Assembly (NCBI RefSeq): GCF_043290135.1
Contig: NC_134700.1
Span: forward strand, 157,124,053-157,188,052
From: Rhipicephalus microplus
Lineage: Eukaryota > Arthropoda > Arachnida > Ixodida > Ixodidae
Length of the DNA stretch: 64,000 nt
Reading direction: 5' to 3'
The notes beneath the pieces were generated by a model. That model was given only the letters and a program-made list of their open reading frames with translations. It had not been told where the DNA came from and searched no databases. Each line of letters starts with the position of its first letter. Position 1 is the first letter of the stretch. The position numbers and the translations under genes were made by a program. This document shows, in pieces, positions 36,201 to 51,200 of this stretch.

Positions 36201-39200
36201 AAAATGGACATCTGCTGTTGACAACGGAAGTTGTTAAAAGTGGTGTAGCGGAATTTTGGTGTCATGAACCAACCACCTAGTTGGCATCGGTAGACCGGCG
36301 GCAGTGTGACAATGATTTGACATGTGGCCCCCATGCGATAATTATGACCAGTGTGCTTCATCTCTGCTTAGTCCGAGTTTGTTACCAGCGTTGGCAAGCT
36401 TCCATTCCCCAAAACAGAGACAGCGCTATCTCCACGAAATGAATAATGGCCAGTCAGTGAAGCTCTGTGCATCGTATGTGTGAGCAACCATACGTTACCC
36501 GAGCATCTATTTATGTAATGTAAGTCAAGATACACCAGTGAATTATTATACAAATGTAAATTTATTTCGCCTTCTTGCTGTATTAGGTCATTCAAGGAGG
36601 ATTCGGTTAATTGCTAGAATGTACAGTGCATGAAAGCGAATACGAGAACGCGCCATCTTATTGGTGACGAGATGTGTGTATGGCGAAAGTGTTTCATTAT
36701 TAAGATTGTTTGGTACCCTTCTATGGGGGAGCAGAGGCCGTCTTACTGCTGCTGGCAGAGGTCCGCAAAACTTGTGTGTTTAGAACACGTGGTTAACGAT
36801 TTAGACTACTCGGTACTCTATACTATATAAATATCGAAACTTATATACGGAATGATGGAAAATATGAGAAATTAATGAAGGATGTATAGTTCTCGACGTG
36901 TGCTTTTGTGTGGCAGGTTTGTTTGAGAAGCCTCGACATTTAGGCACAATTTACAAGAGATCAACTCTTCTCGATAGGTTATTTTCACTGGTAACAGCGA
37001 TCTTTTACCGTGCCATTCATTGTGAAAGTTTTTTCTTTAGTTTCACATATGTTTTGACTATAGCAGCGATTGCATGCTACGACCACAACAGAAGACAAGC
37101 CCAGGTCTAAGGAGCTTCATCCCTGAAAAATGCAGGCGTCTCTAATCATGGGCTCTGCTGACCGGCAATTAAACTTCTCGTAGTGTTCAAGGGCCTTGCT
37201 GTGTTTTCTTGGTCGACTTTGCGTTTGATCATGGTGCGGAAGTGGATCTCGGAACTCGCGTCGCAAAAATCTCGTGATTCAGATCTGCCTTGTCCGGTGT
37301 TTGGAAAATCCCAGCTGCTCATAACAAAAAACCGCCCGCTTCATTAATGAAGTCCTTAAATACATTGACGTTATTTAAGGGCGAGCGGTGCTTGGCCAAC
37401 ATATTAAGCAAACTTATACTGTGATACACCATGTATGATAGTTAATCCTTACTTCAGCCAGCATCATAACCTTCGTTCCATTTTTGTGTTCTACGAGACT
37501 TCTGATTATTCTCAAAACCGCAAGCCCACGCCCAACCAGAAGTGCTTGGAGTGAGAACACGAGCTTTGCTCGGTACTCAAGCCACTAATGAACAGTTTTG
37601 AAAACTTCTAGCGTAACGCACCCGACAGAAAGCCATGCATATGTACCTTGGAGAGCGATAATCCTCCGATGGCCCCTTGCTCTGCAGGCGGGACTAGGAG
37701 GCGCAGATTGTTTTCGTCCTCGGGCGCAGTCAAGTGTCGGTCGAGTTGGCGCAGCAAGTAGTAGTCGGCGTACACTAGCAGAATGAAAAGCAGCGGCCCT
37801 TCCAGAAACAGGGTGACCACCTCGTAAAAAGCAGAGTACGAGTGCACGTCCAGAGGGCCGATTGCGTAACGATAAGGATAAGGGTCAGCGATGTCTGCAC
37901 GCATAGCAAAAGAGAAGAAATTCAGTCTGTTAAAAGTTATGTTTAGCTATCCTTAGCCAGCACCTCATCGAAAGAAATAGAGGCGCAGCCTTAGCTTATT
38001 TTTCTGACGGTGGCTCATGGAAAAAAGCAAAGCGTGTTTAGAAAAGAATGTGTATCAAAAGAGAGCACTTGATACTTTACCATGACAGAGCATAAAGCCG
38101 TCCCTGGTGTAATGAACTTGTACCTATCCAAAGCGTGTTTAGAAGTAGTGGTTAACAATTTAGAGTACTCAGTACTCAACCATGAGAGAGCATGAATCCA
38201 TCCGCTAACATCCGTTCATTCAAGATTTAAATGGTGGCATCGTCGTACTAGGAGGCACCTGGTGCCAGCAGCCCTGCATAAGTGCCCCTCAGAAGTGCGC
38301 TGGTCGTATATGAATTTGCATGTATCATTTTTAATTACCTCATGCTCTCTCAATTCTGGGCTTATCAATTATTAGCGTTTTTTATATGCAGATTGTTCAA
38401 ATGCATAACTGATTTGAACGCATATAAACCAATCGTGGCAAAAGACTCACATTCGGGGCCAGCACCGGAACGTGAGTCTTGTGTCACAATTAGGTGCAGT
38501 TGCCGTCGTGTTTAATGTGATGAAAAAAATCACAGTATATCCACGAAGAGAATATTGATAGGCGGGGTGAAGCGTCCATCAGTCCGTCCGCGCTTCTGTG
38601 CATCTGTTTGTTCTCGCTTACGTCCGTCTGTGCGTCTGTCCATCTATCTGTGCGTCCATCCATTCGTCCATGCATCTGTCGGTTCGTCTGCGCGTCCGTG
38701 CTTGCATCTGTGTGTTCATCCGTGCGTCCATCGGTCCATACGTCCCTCCATCCATGCGTCTCTTTGAGTGTCCATCCATCCGTTTGTATTTCGTGCGTCC
38801 TTCCAGGCGTCCTTCCATGCGTTCGTTTGTGCGTCTATTTATCCGTCCACCCATGGGTCCATCTGTGCGACCGTCTGTACGTTCATCAGTCCATACGTGG
38901 AACCGTACCTGCGTTCGTCCATGCGTCCATCCGTCCGTAAAGCATACATACATACATACATACATACATACATACATACATACATACATACATACATACA
39001 TACATACATACATACATACATACATACATACATACATACATACATACATACATACATACATACATACATACATACAGATGATGAACGGACGCGGCCAGCA
39101 CAGAATTCATGGTTTCCCGATAAAAACCTCCGAAGCTTCGCCCCACTCATCATCCTTCACTCCGTGGGTATGCTGTGAGGTGGTTACTACATACATGCAT

Positions 39201-42200
39201 GCATACAGGTGACGACAGACCTACGCCTTAAGGAGCTTCACCCCTGAAAAGACGGGAAGCAATAAAAATCACAGCCTCAGCACTCCATGCAAACGGTTAA
39301 CAAGCGAAACCTGAAACGTGCGGCCCCTGTGTTTAGCAGAGGGTTCAACCCGACATGACATTGAATAGTTCCACAATTATAGTTTATATGTTCATGCAGC
39401 CTAATGAGATTCGACACGCGTTTTGCTCGGGTTCATCACAGTGTCTGTCTCACATGTGGCATACTGTGTCTCGCACGATTACGGTCATGGTGGAATGTAA
39501 TATGCTGGTAAATGCGTTACGCTATGCGTTAACAGCAGTGGTAGTTCTTGAACCACAGGCGGTCACAGACGTCGCAGCCAAAGCCAATGCGCCGCAGGAG
39601 AAACTCCCGCCGAAACTGGCGTTTGCGGCAGTGAACGTGTTCCTGCTATCATCACATTGACGCCGAAACATCACGTTGTTGCAAGCATCTGACATCGCGA
39701 GCCAACTCTACAGTATGTTTCAGGAGAAACGGTTGGATGTTGCTTGGGCACCATGGCTGCGACGACGTCACTCGGAACCTAGCCAATGGCGCACGTGATT
39801 GCGAACGGCGTAACTGATAAGACAGCCAATGGAGAGCGCTTGTGACCCCCTTTCCATACGGCTTTTCATTACTCCTAACCATATACAGCTTTCGCTGCAA
39901 AAAGCTGTATTTGAGGCACGCACTTGACAGGCTTAGCTTCCCAAATTTTTCCGCTAGAAAAAGGGCTCTTGAATTTTTTGTTTTTTGTACAAACCCTTTT
40001 TTGCACAGTGTACGTTCCAGAATGTGCAAACAAAATACAAGACCTATATTTCATTTACGCGTGACGTGCAAAATCTCTCACTCTTGCAGCACTGTAGCAG
40101 TGACATCTTGAAGGCAACAGACTTTTCTTGGCAGGCAGTCTCGAGGTCCTCTCCACCACGTTGGCACACCGCGTTCTCGGTGGCCAACTGCAGCACTTTC
40201 GTCATGCCACGCGAGTACGAGTAGGAAGGCAGAAGCCGCGCCATTTGGAGTATCGTCTCGATGAAGACCACGAGTGGGACGTTGTTCAGCGTTTCCGCGT
40301 AGTGCTCCATGAACACGGCACCCGTGCAGCAAAGTGACGCTGGACATGAACGATAGACAGATATGAGCATTCTTGATTAACCGGTTCGACGTGAACAATT
40401 TGTTTGCACACAATATGTGCGTAATTACGAGTTTGACGAAAATTACCCTATCAGCGATCACCATGATTAAAAAGCTGTGGTTATTTACAAAGTCAGTGGG
40501 CCAAACAACAGCAAAAGAAAACAGAAATATAAAAAAGCTTGAAAAGTAAGTCTGGAATCATCACGTTTTCCACGATCACGCAAAGCATGCATATTTGCTG
40601 GCGTCCGATCATACGCGAACACTTATGTGCCGGCTTAACCCTGTCATAAAGGCACTTTTGTTTGGTGGAGAGGCGAGATTGGCAGTATTCACTGTTACGG
40701 TGACAATACAAATACCACTGATACCCAAACAGCACATCACTTTAAATCAGGCTGGTGGGGCCGACGGAGACGCACGCCAGCTGCACATTATAACTGCATT
40801 TGTTTTGTGCCGCAAATGTTGGCGCGAACTCATCGAAAATACGAACCCTTTTGGCACCATAAGATCGGTTCGTGTCTGCGCAGGCGACCAAAGAAATGCT
40901 TTTCAGAAGCGGAGAATTCTGTTTTCTGAAATCACGCAGACAAATTAATCACCTCGGTCACTTCGCAGTCGTGTCTGTGGCATAGACCATACCTCAATAC
41001 CAACACCCATTCACCGTCGTCTTCCACTGGTCGTATTGTTAGTGTGTATTTTAGGATAAAAAGGCCTAACAGCTGATAAGAACGTCTCGAAATTGGCGGC
41101 CATTGGTAATCATGAGAAAAAATTGAACCAAACACTTTCTTTGCAGTCGACTAGCTTAACCGGATTTCCTGGCAAAATATGGCCGCTAGTTGGTGGATCC
41201 ATAAATTCTTGTCTATACATAGAGAAACCTAAATGAAAGAGAACTGGTTTAACGTTATTGGTGTGTGGGCATTAGGCACACCTTGTTCTTCTCAAAGTAT
41301 AGTGAAGCTCGCATCTTCAATCATATGCAAGTTTTTCTAGCATGAAGAGATTAATCAGAAGCAGCATAAATGTTCTCGTGAACCCATGGTACACTTCAAA
41401 TCAAAGGAGTGTTCATAGATTAGTTGAAGCTCAACTGTGCCTGATTTGTGAAATAAAATTAAACTGAGGCTAGCTATGCCCCATACATTGCGACAGTGCA
41501 AAGCTAGATGCCTACTCACATATTATAAACGTAGAGATGGCAAGCGCAGAGAATCCGAAGCCAGGGTTGTCGAAACAGAAGGAACATATGTAGATGAACG
41601 GTAGCGCAGCGTAGCCGTGCAGTATATTCAATATAAATATGAGTTCTGCAAGCCGAGAAGAGAGAGATTAAGATAACAAAACTGATTAGTACTGGTTAGA
41701 GGATGCGCCGCAATACCCTTGGAAATTATTTAAACCGAGAGCAATTTGATATGTGTGCTTACAGTAAAGGCCGCAGAGGGTGAAAGCCCTGCAGCCTCTT
41801 CGGACGCGAATTATCAACTGTACGAAAAGGAATCAAATTCATACAGCCGGATTCTACAGCACTGGACATTATAACCGGAGAAAAAAAATAGATATGTTTT
41901 TGTGTGTGTTTCAGCAATTATTGCTCATTGGCCTGAAATAAATACTTTCTCTACAGCCAGTCATATTCTATTATTACATGAATAGACACATACCTTAGGT
42001 TTTGAAAGCGCGCGTAAATTTTTGTGGCTGTGTTCATTTGGAGCTTAACTTTTGACTGTGGTCTTGGAACGTGTCACAGTGAAATAGCTGTCGAACATTA
42101 TAAGTGGTCAATGTAAGCTTACGACGCACATAAAAAATGGCTACGCAATAAATGACTTTTATCTTTTTGCACAATGTAACTTGCTCTTTCTTGGCCACTA

Positions 42201-45200
42201 GTGTGAATAATTGGCAAAAAGAAACTTATGACCACGTATGTGGACATGGCACTTCAAGGGGTAGCCTGAATGAAGGACTCTTTTTGAGTATTTATTTATA
42301 GAAATGTCATCTGTATTTCAATAATAAATATAATGCTATTTGGCCTTATAATCTAAATGCAACTGTGCACAAATACATACAAATAAATACACGAACCTTC
42401 TGAAAGGCAAATGTACGTTAACTCTCTTCCACCAGGAAATATGGGCACAAGACTTCATAGCGTGTGGTACAAGAACTGCCCTTAACTCGAGCAGCCGCAT
42501 TTAACCAATAGACACAACAACCACTCACGATCGACGAAACTTTCTTGCATGTGGAGGTTCTGCTGATCTATGCTACATATGAATTATTGCCAAAGACATG
42601 AAGAAGAGCGAAGGCGCCTAATGGGCGTGTGGGCGAAGGTGTGCCCTCTCCTACGTAACTCGAGGACTTACGAATGTAGTTAAAATCCAGTGAATCGGCG
42701 TGGAAGTAAGCAATGGGCGGCAAGATGAAAATGGCGGTGCCCATGTAAAACATAAAGTCCCAAAGGAAATTGGTGATCCAGTAGAGGAACGGTCCGATTC
42801 CCGTAATGATATGGAGGTGCTTTACCTGCGAGTAAAAAATAATAAAGCAAGCTTTCAACGCTCTTGCAGCGAGGAGAAACGTATAAAGCTTCACGCACTG
42901 AGCTATAAAGTGTAGCCGAAGCCGAGCGAAACACCCTGTTTGCAGAATTAGTTGTAAGTGGGAAACAATGGGCACGTATTCAAGTTCACCGTAACTGCGA
43001 ACCTCACAGTCAAGCTAGGGCTGGGCACGACCGCTCTCTAAGATTGCAACAATGCGTCGTTGCTCTGTAAGTTTGAAAGTGCGTGTTGTGTTTTTCGCAA
43101 AGCAAAACGTTGAAGTATATCTAGAGAATATTACCAACATACAGTGTAGAGCTTCTTTGTGTCTGCACCTCCCGGGTGAACCTGTGATATTTTTTCGAAT
43201 TTTTTAACTTTTAAAACTGGGTAGCGTAGTCCTTGGGGGCCAGCTTACGCGCTTGACGTGAAATTAATCCGACTATATTTTACTTGCAGGCTCTTTATCC
43301 CACATTTTGGCAGTGCTGCTCATTCGAATAAAAATAATTCGATGCAGGGACATATCTTTAACTCCTAAACAAGTAGCCTAATTTACCCTTCCAGTAATCT
43401 GGACAGCTTATGGATTAAAAGATCGCATTCCCGAGGCTTGTATATTAATGTAGCTGGCCGATCGGTCACTAGCAAAGCACACTGAATACAAATAGTATGT
43501 CCAAATTCAGCCTTTCAGTCACGTCTCATCAGCATTCAGCATCCCGAATGCACGTGTTTTGAGCGCGGAGATCCCACAAAGTCGGAGCAATCAATGCTAT
43601 TGCAAAGTTTTCTTTCAGAACTTCGCGGGGTAACACAGAATCTCGTCATGTCAAGCCAAGTCACAACAAATCACCACACCCTGTCGATTTCCCTTAATAC
43701 AGCCATTCAGTCAAACACTGTAGAATCGGTGTATATAAGGTCTGACCTCAAGTGCTTTTTTTTCTTTAAGGTGTATTTGCTCCTCGCTCTTTAGAGTACC
43801 CATAGAGTAAAACGTGGAGCCACACCTGGACATCAATATGGCAGATACACAAAACAAAAAGCACTCTTTTGTTAGTTAATGTTTACAGCCCGCATTACCG
43901 AGGCTTATAATTTAATGCAGCTGACCGATCGCTTTACCACCAGCAAAGCACACTGAATACAAGTGGTATGTCCAAAATTAGCCTTTCGGTGACGTCCCAT
44001 TAGCATTCTGCATCCCGAATAAACTGCGTTCATGCAGGCAAAGAAAACATGAGGGTTGAATTCCACCCGCTGTAGTTGTATTTCAGTTAAGTCCAAACGC
44101 CATAGGGTCATGCACTTGGCTTTAGCAAGTCCAGATATTCTGGACGAAAGAGCCCTCCTTTACAGAATTCGTCTTAATGTTACCATGGTTTTCGGACGTA
44201 AAACTATTCGAACTTCGGAAACGTTGTGGCTGTGGGTGTGGTTTGCCCTTCGAAATAAATAGTTCGGGCATTTATAAGACGCTTCTTCGTCACCTGCACA
44301 TAACCATCATCACAAGGTGTTCTTCATTTTAAACGTTTGTGGGGACATATAATCAGTTTTGTGCCGTAGAAGACTGTTTCTGTTCACGCCTTCTAGGCCT
44401 ACTAAAGGCGTGTAAAGCACTTCATATTAATACTCATTATCTCAAACAAAATTGAAATGCGTCACTAGGAAAGCGGTGCTTGAAAAATATTGTGTCCACT
44501 TCATACTTAGAACAAGCAATATATAAAAAGTCATGTGTTCAGCAGTGTCTCACACGCATTATTATGTAGGATGGTAGAAATTAGGGGGCAAGCTGCAATG
44601 AAGGTCTTTATCATTTATGAAAACATAATATTCACAAGGGCTTGCGCTGTGCCATGATGCTATTGCTTTTTTATATTCAAAGAGACACATAAATTTTTTA
44701 GTCTTCTACATAATTTCTTGCTCAGACTTTTCACAACAAGCCAAATGTAAAAATCTCTACGATGTGCACCTACATGTGGGAAGCTTTATGGTACTCACAA
44801 ATGTCTTAGGAAGTAGGTGAAGAAAACAGAATGGCTATATCTTCATATGATGTGGAATGGCTCAGAGTTCATTGACAGAAACTGCTTAGAAAATGGAAGC
44901 TGAGAAAATGCAGGTTTCAGAAATTGGAGCTAGAGGCTAAGAAAACCAATATACGAAAAAAGTAGGGTCTATTTTTATTGTGGAAATGCAGCGTTAATGC
45001 TATCTGGAGCTCCAATATCTCCTCTCTACAATTATGCTAATTATGCTTAGTATGGTGACTGTGTGCTGAAAGAAAGCTGCAGATATTCATTTTCCAAAGC
45101 TCCACTTTGTCAAAGTTTTTCATGAGAGAACACTAATAAAATGCTTTTTTTTCTTGACTTACCTTACTTACGTTGGTCTAATAAATCCCCATGCAATAAA

Positions 45201-48200
45201 CAAACATGGTCTCAGGATTGCAGAAAAAGATAACTTGCAAATTGTACATTTTGACCAAATTAATCATTCTTATTGCCATGTTCCCCCTAAAAAATAAAAG
45301 TTTGGCAAGCTATACCTGCAGTGCCCGCTCGGTGATTGGAAAAAGCACAAAATTGCTGCACATCAGGCTGGACACCATGGGCAGAAATATGGAGCGCAGG
45401 ATCTGAGGCAGCAGCTCCCGATAGGCGCCATGGCTCTCCCCGTGCTCTCCTTCACCCCCCACATTGGCGCTGTCGAGCACAGTCACATCGAAGCTGAACA
45501 GCACGTCGGTTTTACCGGTGACGAAGTGCAGGCGCCCATTGTTGAACAGTGTCAGTACCAATAGCGCCATGTGCTGGATCTCGCCGTTGTACCAGAGAAC
45601 CGTACTGAGAGGATCGTGAAATGACGAAGGGTTCGGGTGATCAGAATCCTCAATAATTAGTGCCCTAAATGAAAATACGAATAGAGGTATGGTGTGCTGA
45701 TGGGCTCAATCGAAACAATTACTAAGCGACTGCTTTCAAGATACGGCGCTTACTAAAAACTTACCGGTTTCTGGGTGTAATCACATACCAGTAACGCCAA
45801 ACGCAACACGATACGCCTATATTGAAATTTTGTGCTTCAGCATTCGTCGCACTGCCGAGGCGGACCGCAGAAGCCACATAGAAAAAAGATCAGGATTGCC
45901 ATATTCTCAGCCTGCAGGAGGCGAAACGGTGCTAGCTGCTGTCATGAAAACCACCTGCTGTTTCATTGAGTTTAACAAGTATCCTGACAATTAACTGGCC
46001 CTTATACTACTGAGACATAAGCTTCGATATCATATTTATGTAAAATACCTTAACATAAAGTATAAGTATCGATATCATAGCAATTTTACTTCTGTTAAGC
46101 GCATTTCGTCAATAGCCGCCAAACCTGAAGTTATCAATTGGGCGTGTTTGGAAGAAGCACACAAAAAATCTAACTCGCTGCCGCTACCTCTAATAACACT
46201 TATTGAAGTGCAGCGTCCTTCGCTTTGCCCATTCGTGCCTATTACTTATTCTGAACAGCTTTTCGCAGTGGTAGCTTAGTGACCTGACGGTGGTACCTTC
46301 CTTGTTCCAGCAGCTGCACGCCAAAGTGCGTCATGAAAACGTAATGACGCAAATCGTCCTTGGCCAACTGGAGCAGCCACTCGTCCACGTTTTCGTCAGG
46401 AAGGATGATCTCTACGGTGGTTACACCTGGCCTTAATAAGGGCAATATGTAGTCGACGTAGAACACTCCATCTTCTCTAACTTGCGCGAACCCCTGCAAA
46501 GCGAGAATATGTTTGCCACACAGGTACATCAATGAATGCGAAGTAAGGCTATTTGTTTGCTTCTAAATCATAATAATTGATCAAGTTTAACGTCCCAAAA
46601 TCATGATCCGCTTGTAGAAGACACTGTCATCGAGAGAGAAGTACAGTTTACTAATTTCCGGCAGATCGCTGGGTGGGGCTACCACCTATATAGGAGTTAA
46701 CGAAGAGGCCGTGTATCCCGGCAGCTTTCTTGGCCGGCTCGATCGCCCAAAGTTGCTCCTCCAGACCCCAACTTAGCAGCGCGTTCTGGCAATGCGCCCG
46801 AATGTCTTCATTGGAGGTTGCCATCTAAGAATCGCTGAATAATGCTGGACATTTTCATAGGATATGGTCAAGAGTGGCTCTGCAGCTACAGTACTGGCGT
46901 AGATTAGTGTTATAGACTTTGGGATATACGTGGTGCAAGATTACGGGGATCGTGTACGTGCGTGTTTGTAGCTGCCGCCACTGAACGGACTGGACCCGAT
47001 TTAGGTTGGCGTGAGGAGGAAGGTACTTCCGCATTTGCATTCGATAGTGTTGAGATATGTCACAAAATTTAGAGAACCGATCGTCCCATTCCCATACCAG
47101 CGCATAAAAGTTCGTTTGCGTGGCCACTTCATCTAACGCGACTCGGAAAGTATAGATGTCAAGCCACGTTGTAAGCCATGTCATTCGGACTGACATCCGG
47201 GTTATTTAAGGGTGTGTGGGCTGGGAACCAAAGGATGTCTACGCATTTGTCCGCCTCGTGAATTTGGCCTGTACATTGCCTCAAGGGGAGATTCTGCCAC
47301 TGGCGTAGTTCCGAACGGCCGTCAGCGAGTCGTTTTATCACATATGAGACTTCATGTGGTGTGTGACCATCGAGATGGTCACTTCCTCTGCCGTTTCTAC
47401 GTATCGTGAGATGATTGACGCGCTGCTTTTGCATTGTTGTTAGTGATCTACGGCAGCAGCCGCGAAGCGGTGACGTTCTTGGTAGCGTGCTGCATCGACA
47501 AAGACCACCTCATGGTTGAGCTCAAAAATCTTGAACTTGTCTGTCTTTACTGACACGTCTGATTTTGTTGTGTTCAGGGTGCATGTTTTTTGGTATGAAT
47601 GGTACTGTAAGCTCACCACGGATAGTGCGTGGTATCTTATGTTTGTCTCTGCGTAAAATGTGGTCAGAAATTCCGAGATTGGGTAGAATCTGGCGCCATG
47701 GCTTAATCTTGGCTAATCACTTGAATCGGAAGATTTGTTGTCCCTCGATAAGTTCCTCAAGGGTAAAGTGTAAACCCAGTTGAAGAAGGAGTTCAGTTCT
47801 GATGTTTTCAGGCAAACCTAGCGTTTGTTTTTAGTTCTCCTAATTAGAATTTGGAGTTTTGACTTTTCTGCAGTGAGCCATTAAGTCACAGGACAGCTCA
47901 AGAATTTATGTTCATATCAGGTTTTAAATCTAAGTACATCTAAGTCTACAACTACATGGGCCTGAATCATTTTCACCTTCATAGAAATTGCAGCTGCGGG
48001 GCCATAATTCAATCGTATGACGTGCAATTAAGTCAGCTGTGGAGTGCCGTGACCCCTAGATCACCGCTGGTAAACGAAGCCGCTGCATTGAATGGCGCAG
48101 CGTTCGTGCTACTTCTGAATTCAAGACTATCTTGGCGATGGGAACTCCACACGCACAAATGTATGAACCGTTGTTTGTACCCTGTAAAGACGCGGCCTGC

Positions 48201-51200
48201 GCTACCCCGGGTGACTCCACCCAGATGGTAAATGGATGTCCTTTCTTCTGGAGTGAGAGGCAAATACGTGGCTAGAAAATTTTTCGGTAGAGGGGGACAC
48301 AAGCTAGAAACCTCGACTCTCAGAAAAAAATACTGATTTTCAGCATTTTTAGTATTTATTTTCACTAGAACACCACCATTATCAATATTGCGGGGGAGGT
48401 TAGAGCATTCTTTCTGGCTGTGGTCCTCAACAAAGGCGTCTCTACCCACCCCTTTTTTCAGCAACCTTCATGCTTCTTTCGCACGCCGGAGACACCAGGC
48501 TCGTTTCATCACCGTTCGAGCCATATTCGTCGGAAGAGCTTCGCTGCTTTCACAAAGCACATCATGCCGGAAGATGGTAATCACTTCGACTTGTTTGGAA
48601 CATGGCAGCGGCAAAAAAACTGCGTCTAACAGTGTCGCTTGCAGATATATCTCTCTCTTTGCTGCACACATGAACTACACGAGAACTTTCATCATGCAGA
48701 CTCGCGCGTTACCTAATTTGTTCATTGAGTACATTGAAAAAGTGGAAATGTCTTTTCGCCTTAAGGGCTGAAGTTAACGACTGTAGTTTTGATGCGTACT
48801 TTACCAAAGACCTCACAACCCTTTTTTTGCTGCGTTTGGTGAACAAATCGTAACTGCTATGTTTCATATTTTTCCATGTATGGCGCTATTCCCCTTTTTA
48901 ATGCTTCACGATGTTACTTCTATTTTTTCTTTTTCTCTCTTTTTTAAATGTCTTGATATAAATTTATTGGCTTACATAGTGTGTAATATTGTAGTATTAT
49001 CACTGTATTACATAATGTCGGTAATATTCTATTAATAAAATCACTATTTTTATTCTTGTGAACGTATGTAATGCCCTATTTTAAGTAATGCCTGTGGCCC
49101 TGTGCATAATTGAATAGATGAATAAACCTGAAAATTTAGAGAACGACGGTAATAGAATTACATCTGTGCTTTTGTATTACGCATGCTGTGCTGCGAAGCA
49201 AGGGTTGGTGCAAGTACAACCAAGTTGAGCCCTACGCCAGTACCTGGGTCGTCTTTGAAATGATCTTTGAAATGCCTCTTTCATTGCACTTTACACCAAC
49301 CCATTCCAATGTTTCACAGTGTGTGGCACGAAGTCACAAGAACCGCTCATTAAAGCTATGGCATCATCATTTTAATTTACCACGATTGTCATAATGCTCT
49401 TCAACATCGACATATTACCTCATATTACGCATCTCTCGCGCAACTCATGCTAGAGCTCGAGACGCATTCGAGCGAAAAGAACGAGCACGCTGCTGGCGAA
49501 CTGACCACCGGCAGCCGCAGCTGCTCTGCTTTTGCTGTGTTCGAATAACAGTGGCGAAATCGACACCGATACAACGGCTGCATTCGCGTATCTCACGTTC
49601 CTCGCTAGACAACGCATGGGAAGACCGAAAAACTCGCGTCAAAATGGAACACGAGGAAGAAAATACAATCCCACTGATTAGAAGCAGTGTGTTTATGACG
49701 TGGCTTAGCCTTTCATACACTGATATGAGGCCGCGGCACCGTGATCGTGAATGAAAACAAAGAGGGACACAGTTACATTTATTACTGTCTTATTAACTGC
49801 GTGCAAAAGGCTTATGAACATATCAAACGCGCAGTAGTTATTTATCAAAGCAGGTAAAAAATTGTAAAGGGTAGAGGTAGACGATTCGGGTGAGTTTTTT
49901 ATGGTGAATTATACCCTACACTACTTGCTCGTCCGCGCAGTTTGTGTGCGTTCACGTGTTTCTGTGAGGCACAGGGAGAGAGCGGAGAGAAGATCCGTTT
50001 CTTTCAGTCATGCTGAACCTACTACCCAGGCAGTAAGTCCTAACCCACGTAAGGTAACCTGAATGCATATTGTAGAAAACGTGGGTTCGTTCGAAAAAAA
50101 GTCGGCACTGTATTTTCGCTATGAAATTTGTTTTGTATTCCTGTTTTCAGAAATATGACGGTTACGTTTCCCAGTATGCTTCAGTAAAACAGCGTTGTTA
50201 TTTGTACAGATGTCTTAGAAAGAAACTCAACATTGCTGGGATCAGCCACTCGAAAGAGATAAAGATGACAAGTAAATAGGACCGAAGGAATACATTCGCT
50301 TTTCTGCGTTAAGCATGCAGAACTCACCTAACTAAATACAAAATGGGATGTTTTTATTTAACACTAGAAAAAACGCCGATCCATTCGCAATATCAGAATT
50401 TCTAGCTATTCATGCAAAACGATCCGTTTATGTCTCGCATCTAAAAGTCGAGACCTAGATATTTCACGTCCTGTGTTGGTTTAGTCAGTTCGAGATTGAA
50501 TGACAAGACGTTCCTGCGTCTGTCTGTTCTAAATAAGGACAGCATAAAAGGCAAAAATGCTTCTCATTTGAACGCCTTGCATGCGATCTACATTACTTTT
50601 TCGTAATAGGAAGGTATATAATCATCATAAGACGAGGCCTTGCACGTCGGTATCGCTAAACTATCTCCAGTATTGTGTATATACCATACTTAAGTCCACG
50701 CATGGTCGTACGGATCTATACCAAGTACGTCGGCGCATCATAGCGCTTTCTCAATTCGTACTCAGTCACACTGAGCGTGTAAGGGCACAACTGCTGAATT
50801 TCACTGCGGCGTCTGCTTTAATTTCGAGAGATGGAACACCAAATTCAAAGAGAATAATAGTTAACAACAAAAAATTACCACCATACTGTTTATGTTATGC
50901 TGGTCAGCATGTCTTCATTTGTTGATATAATATTAGAAGCAATGAATTAGACACACATTCAACAGCGTGCTCCAAATTTTGTTTTTGTTTTTTCAGAATC
51001 TAGATGGGAGACGACAGATGGAAACGCGTACCGGGATAATCAGGGTGAGCAGTGGATTTGCCTCAAAAAGGCTGGCCAACGTTTCGATAGGAGGACCTAC
51101 CTTTGTCGAATGCACCTTGTCATCCTTGGCGTGTTAGTTAAAACTAACAAAGGACCATGCTGAAAAAAAAAATTGCCCGCAGCTTCCCTCGGGGGAACAC

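Noticed and set aside
38598..39212. Long ORFs with Ile-His-Thr-Tyr or Cys-Met-Tyr-Val repeats
   Set aside because: These are translations of the (CATA)n microsatellite and CGTC-type minisatellite in element E, open by repeat structure only.
48388..48771. 127-codon plus-strand ORF
   Set aside because: No recognisable domain or splice context, and it lies in an ABCA intron with overlapping frames.
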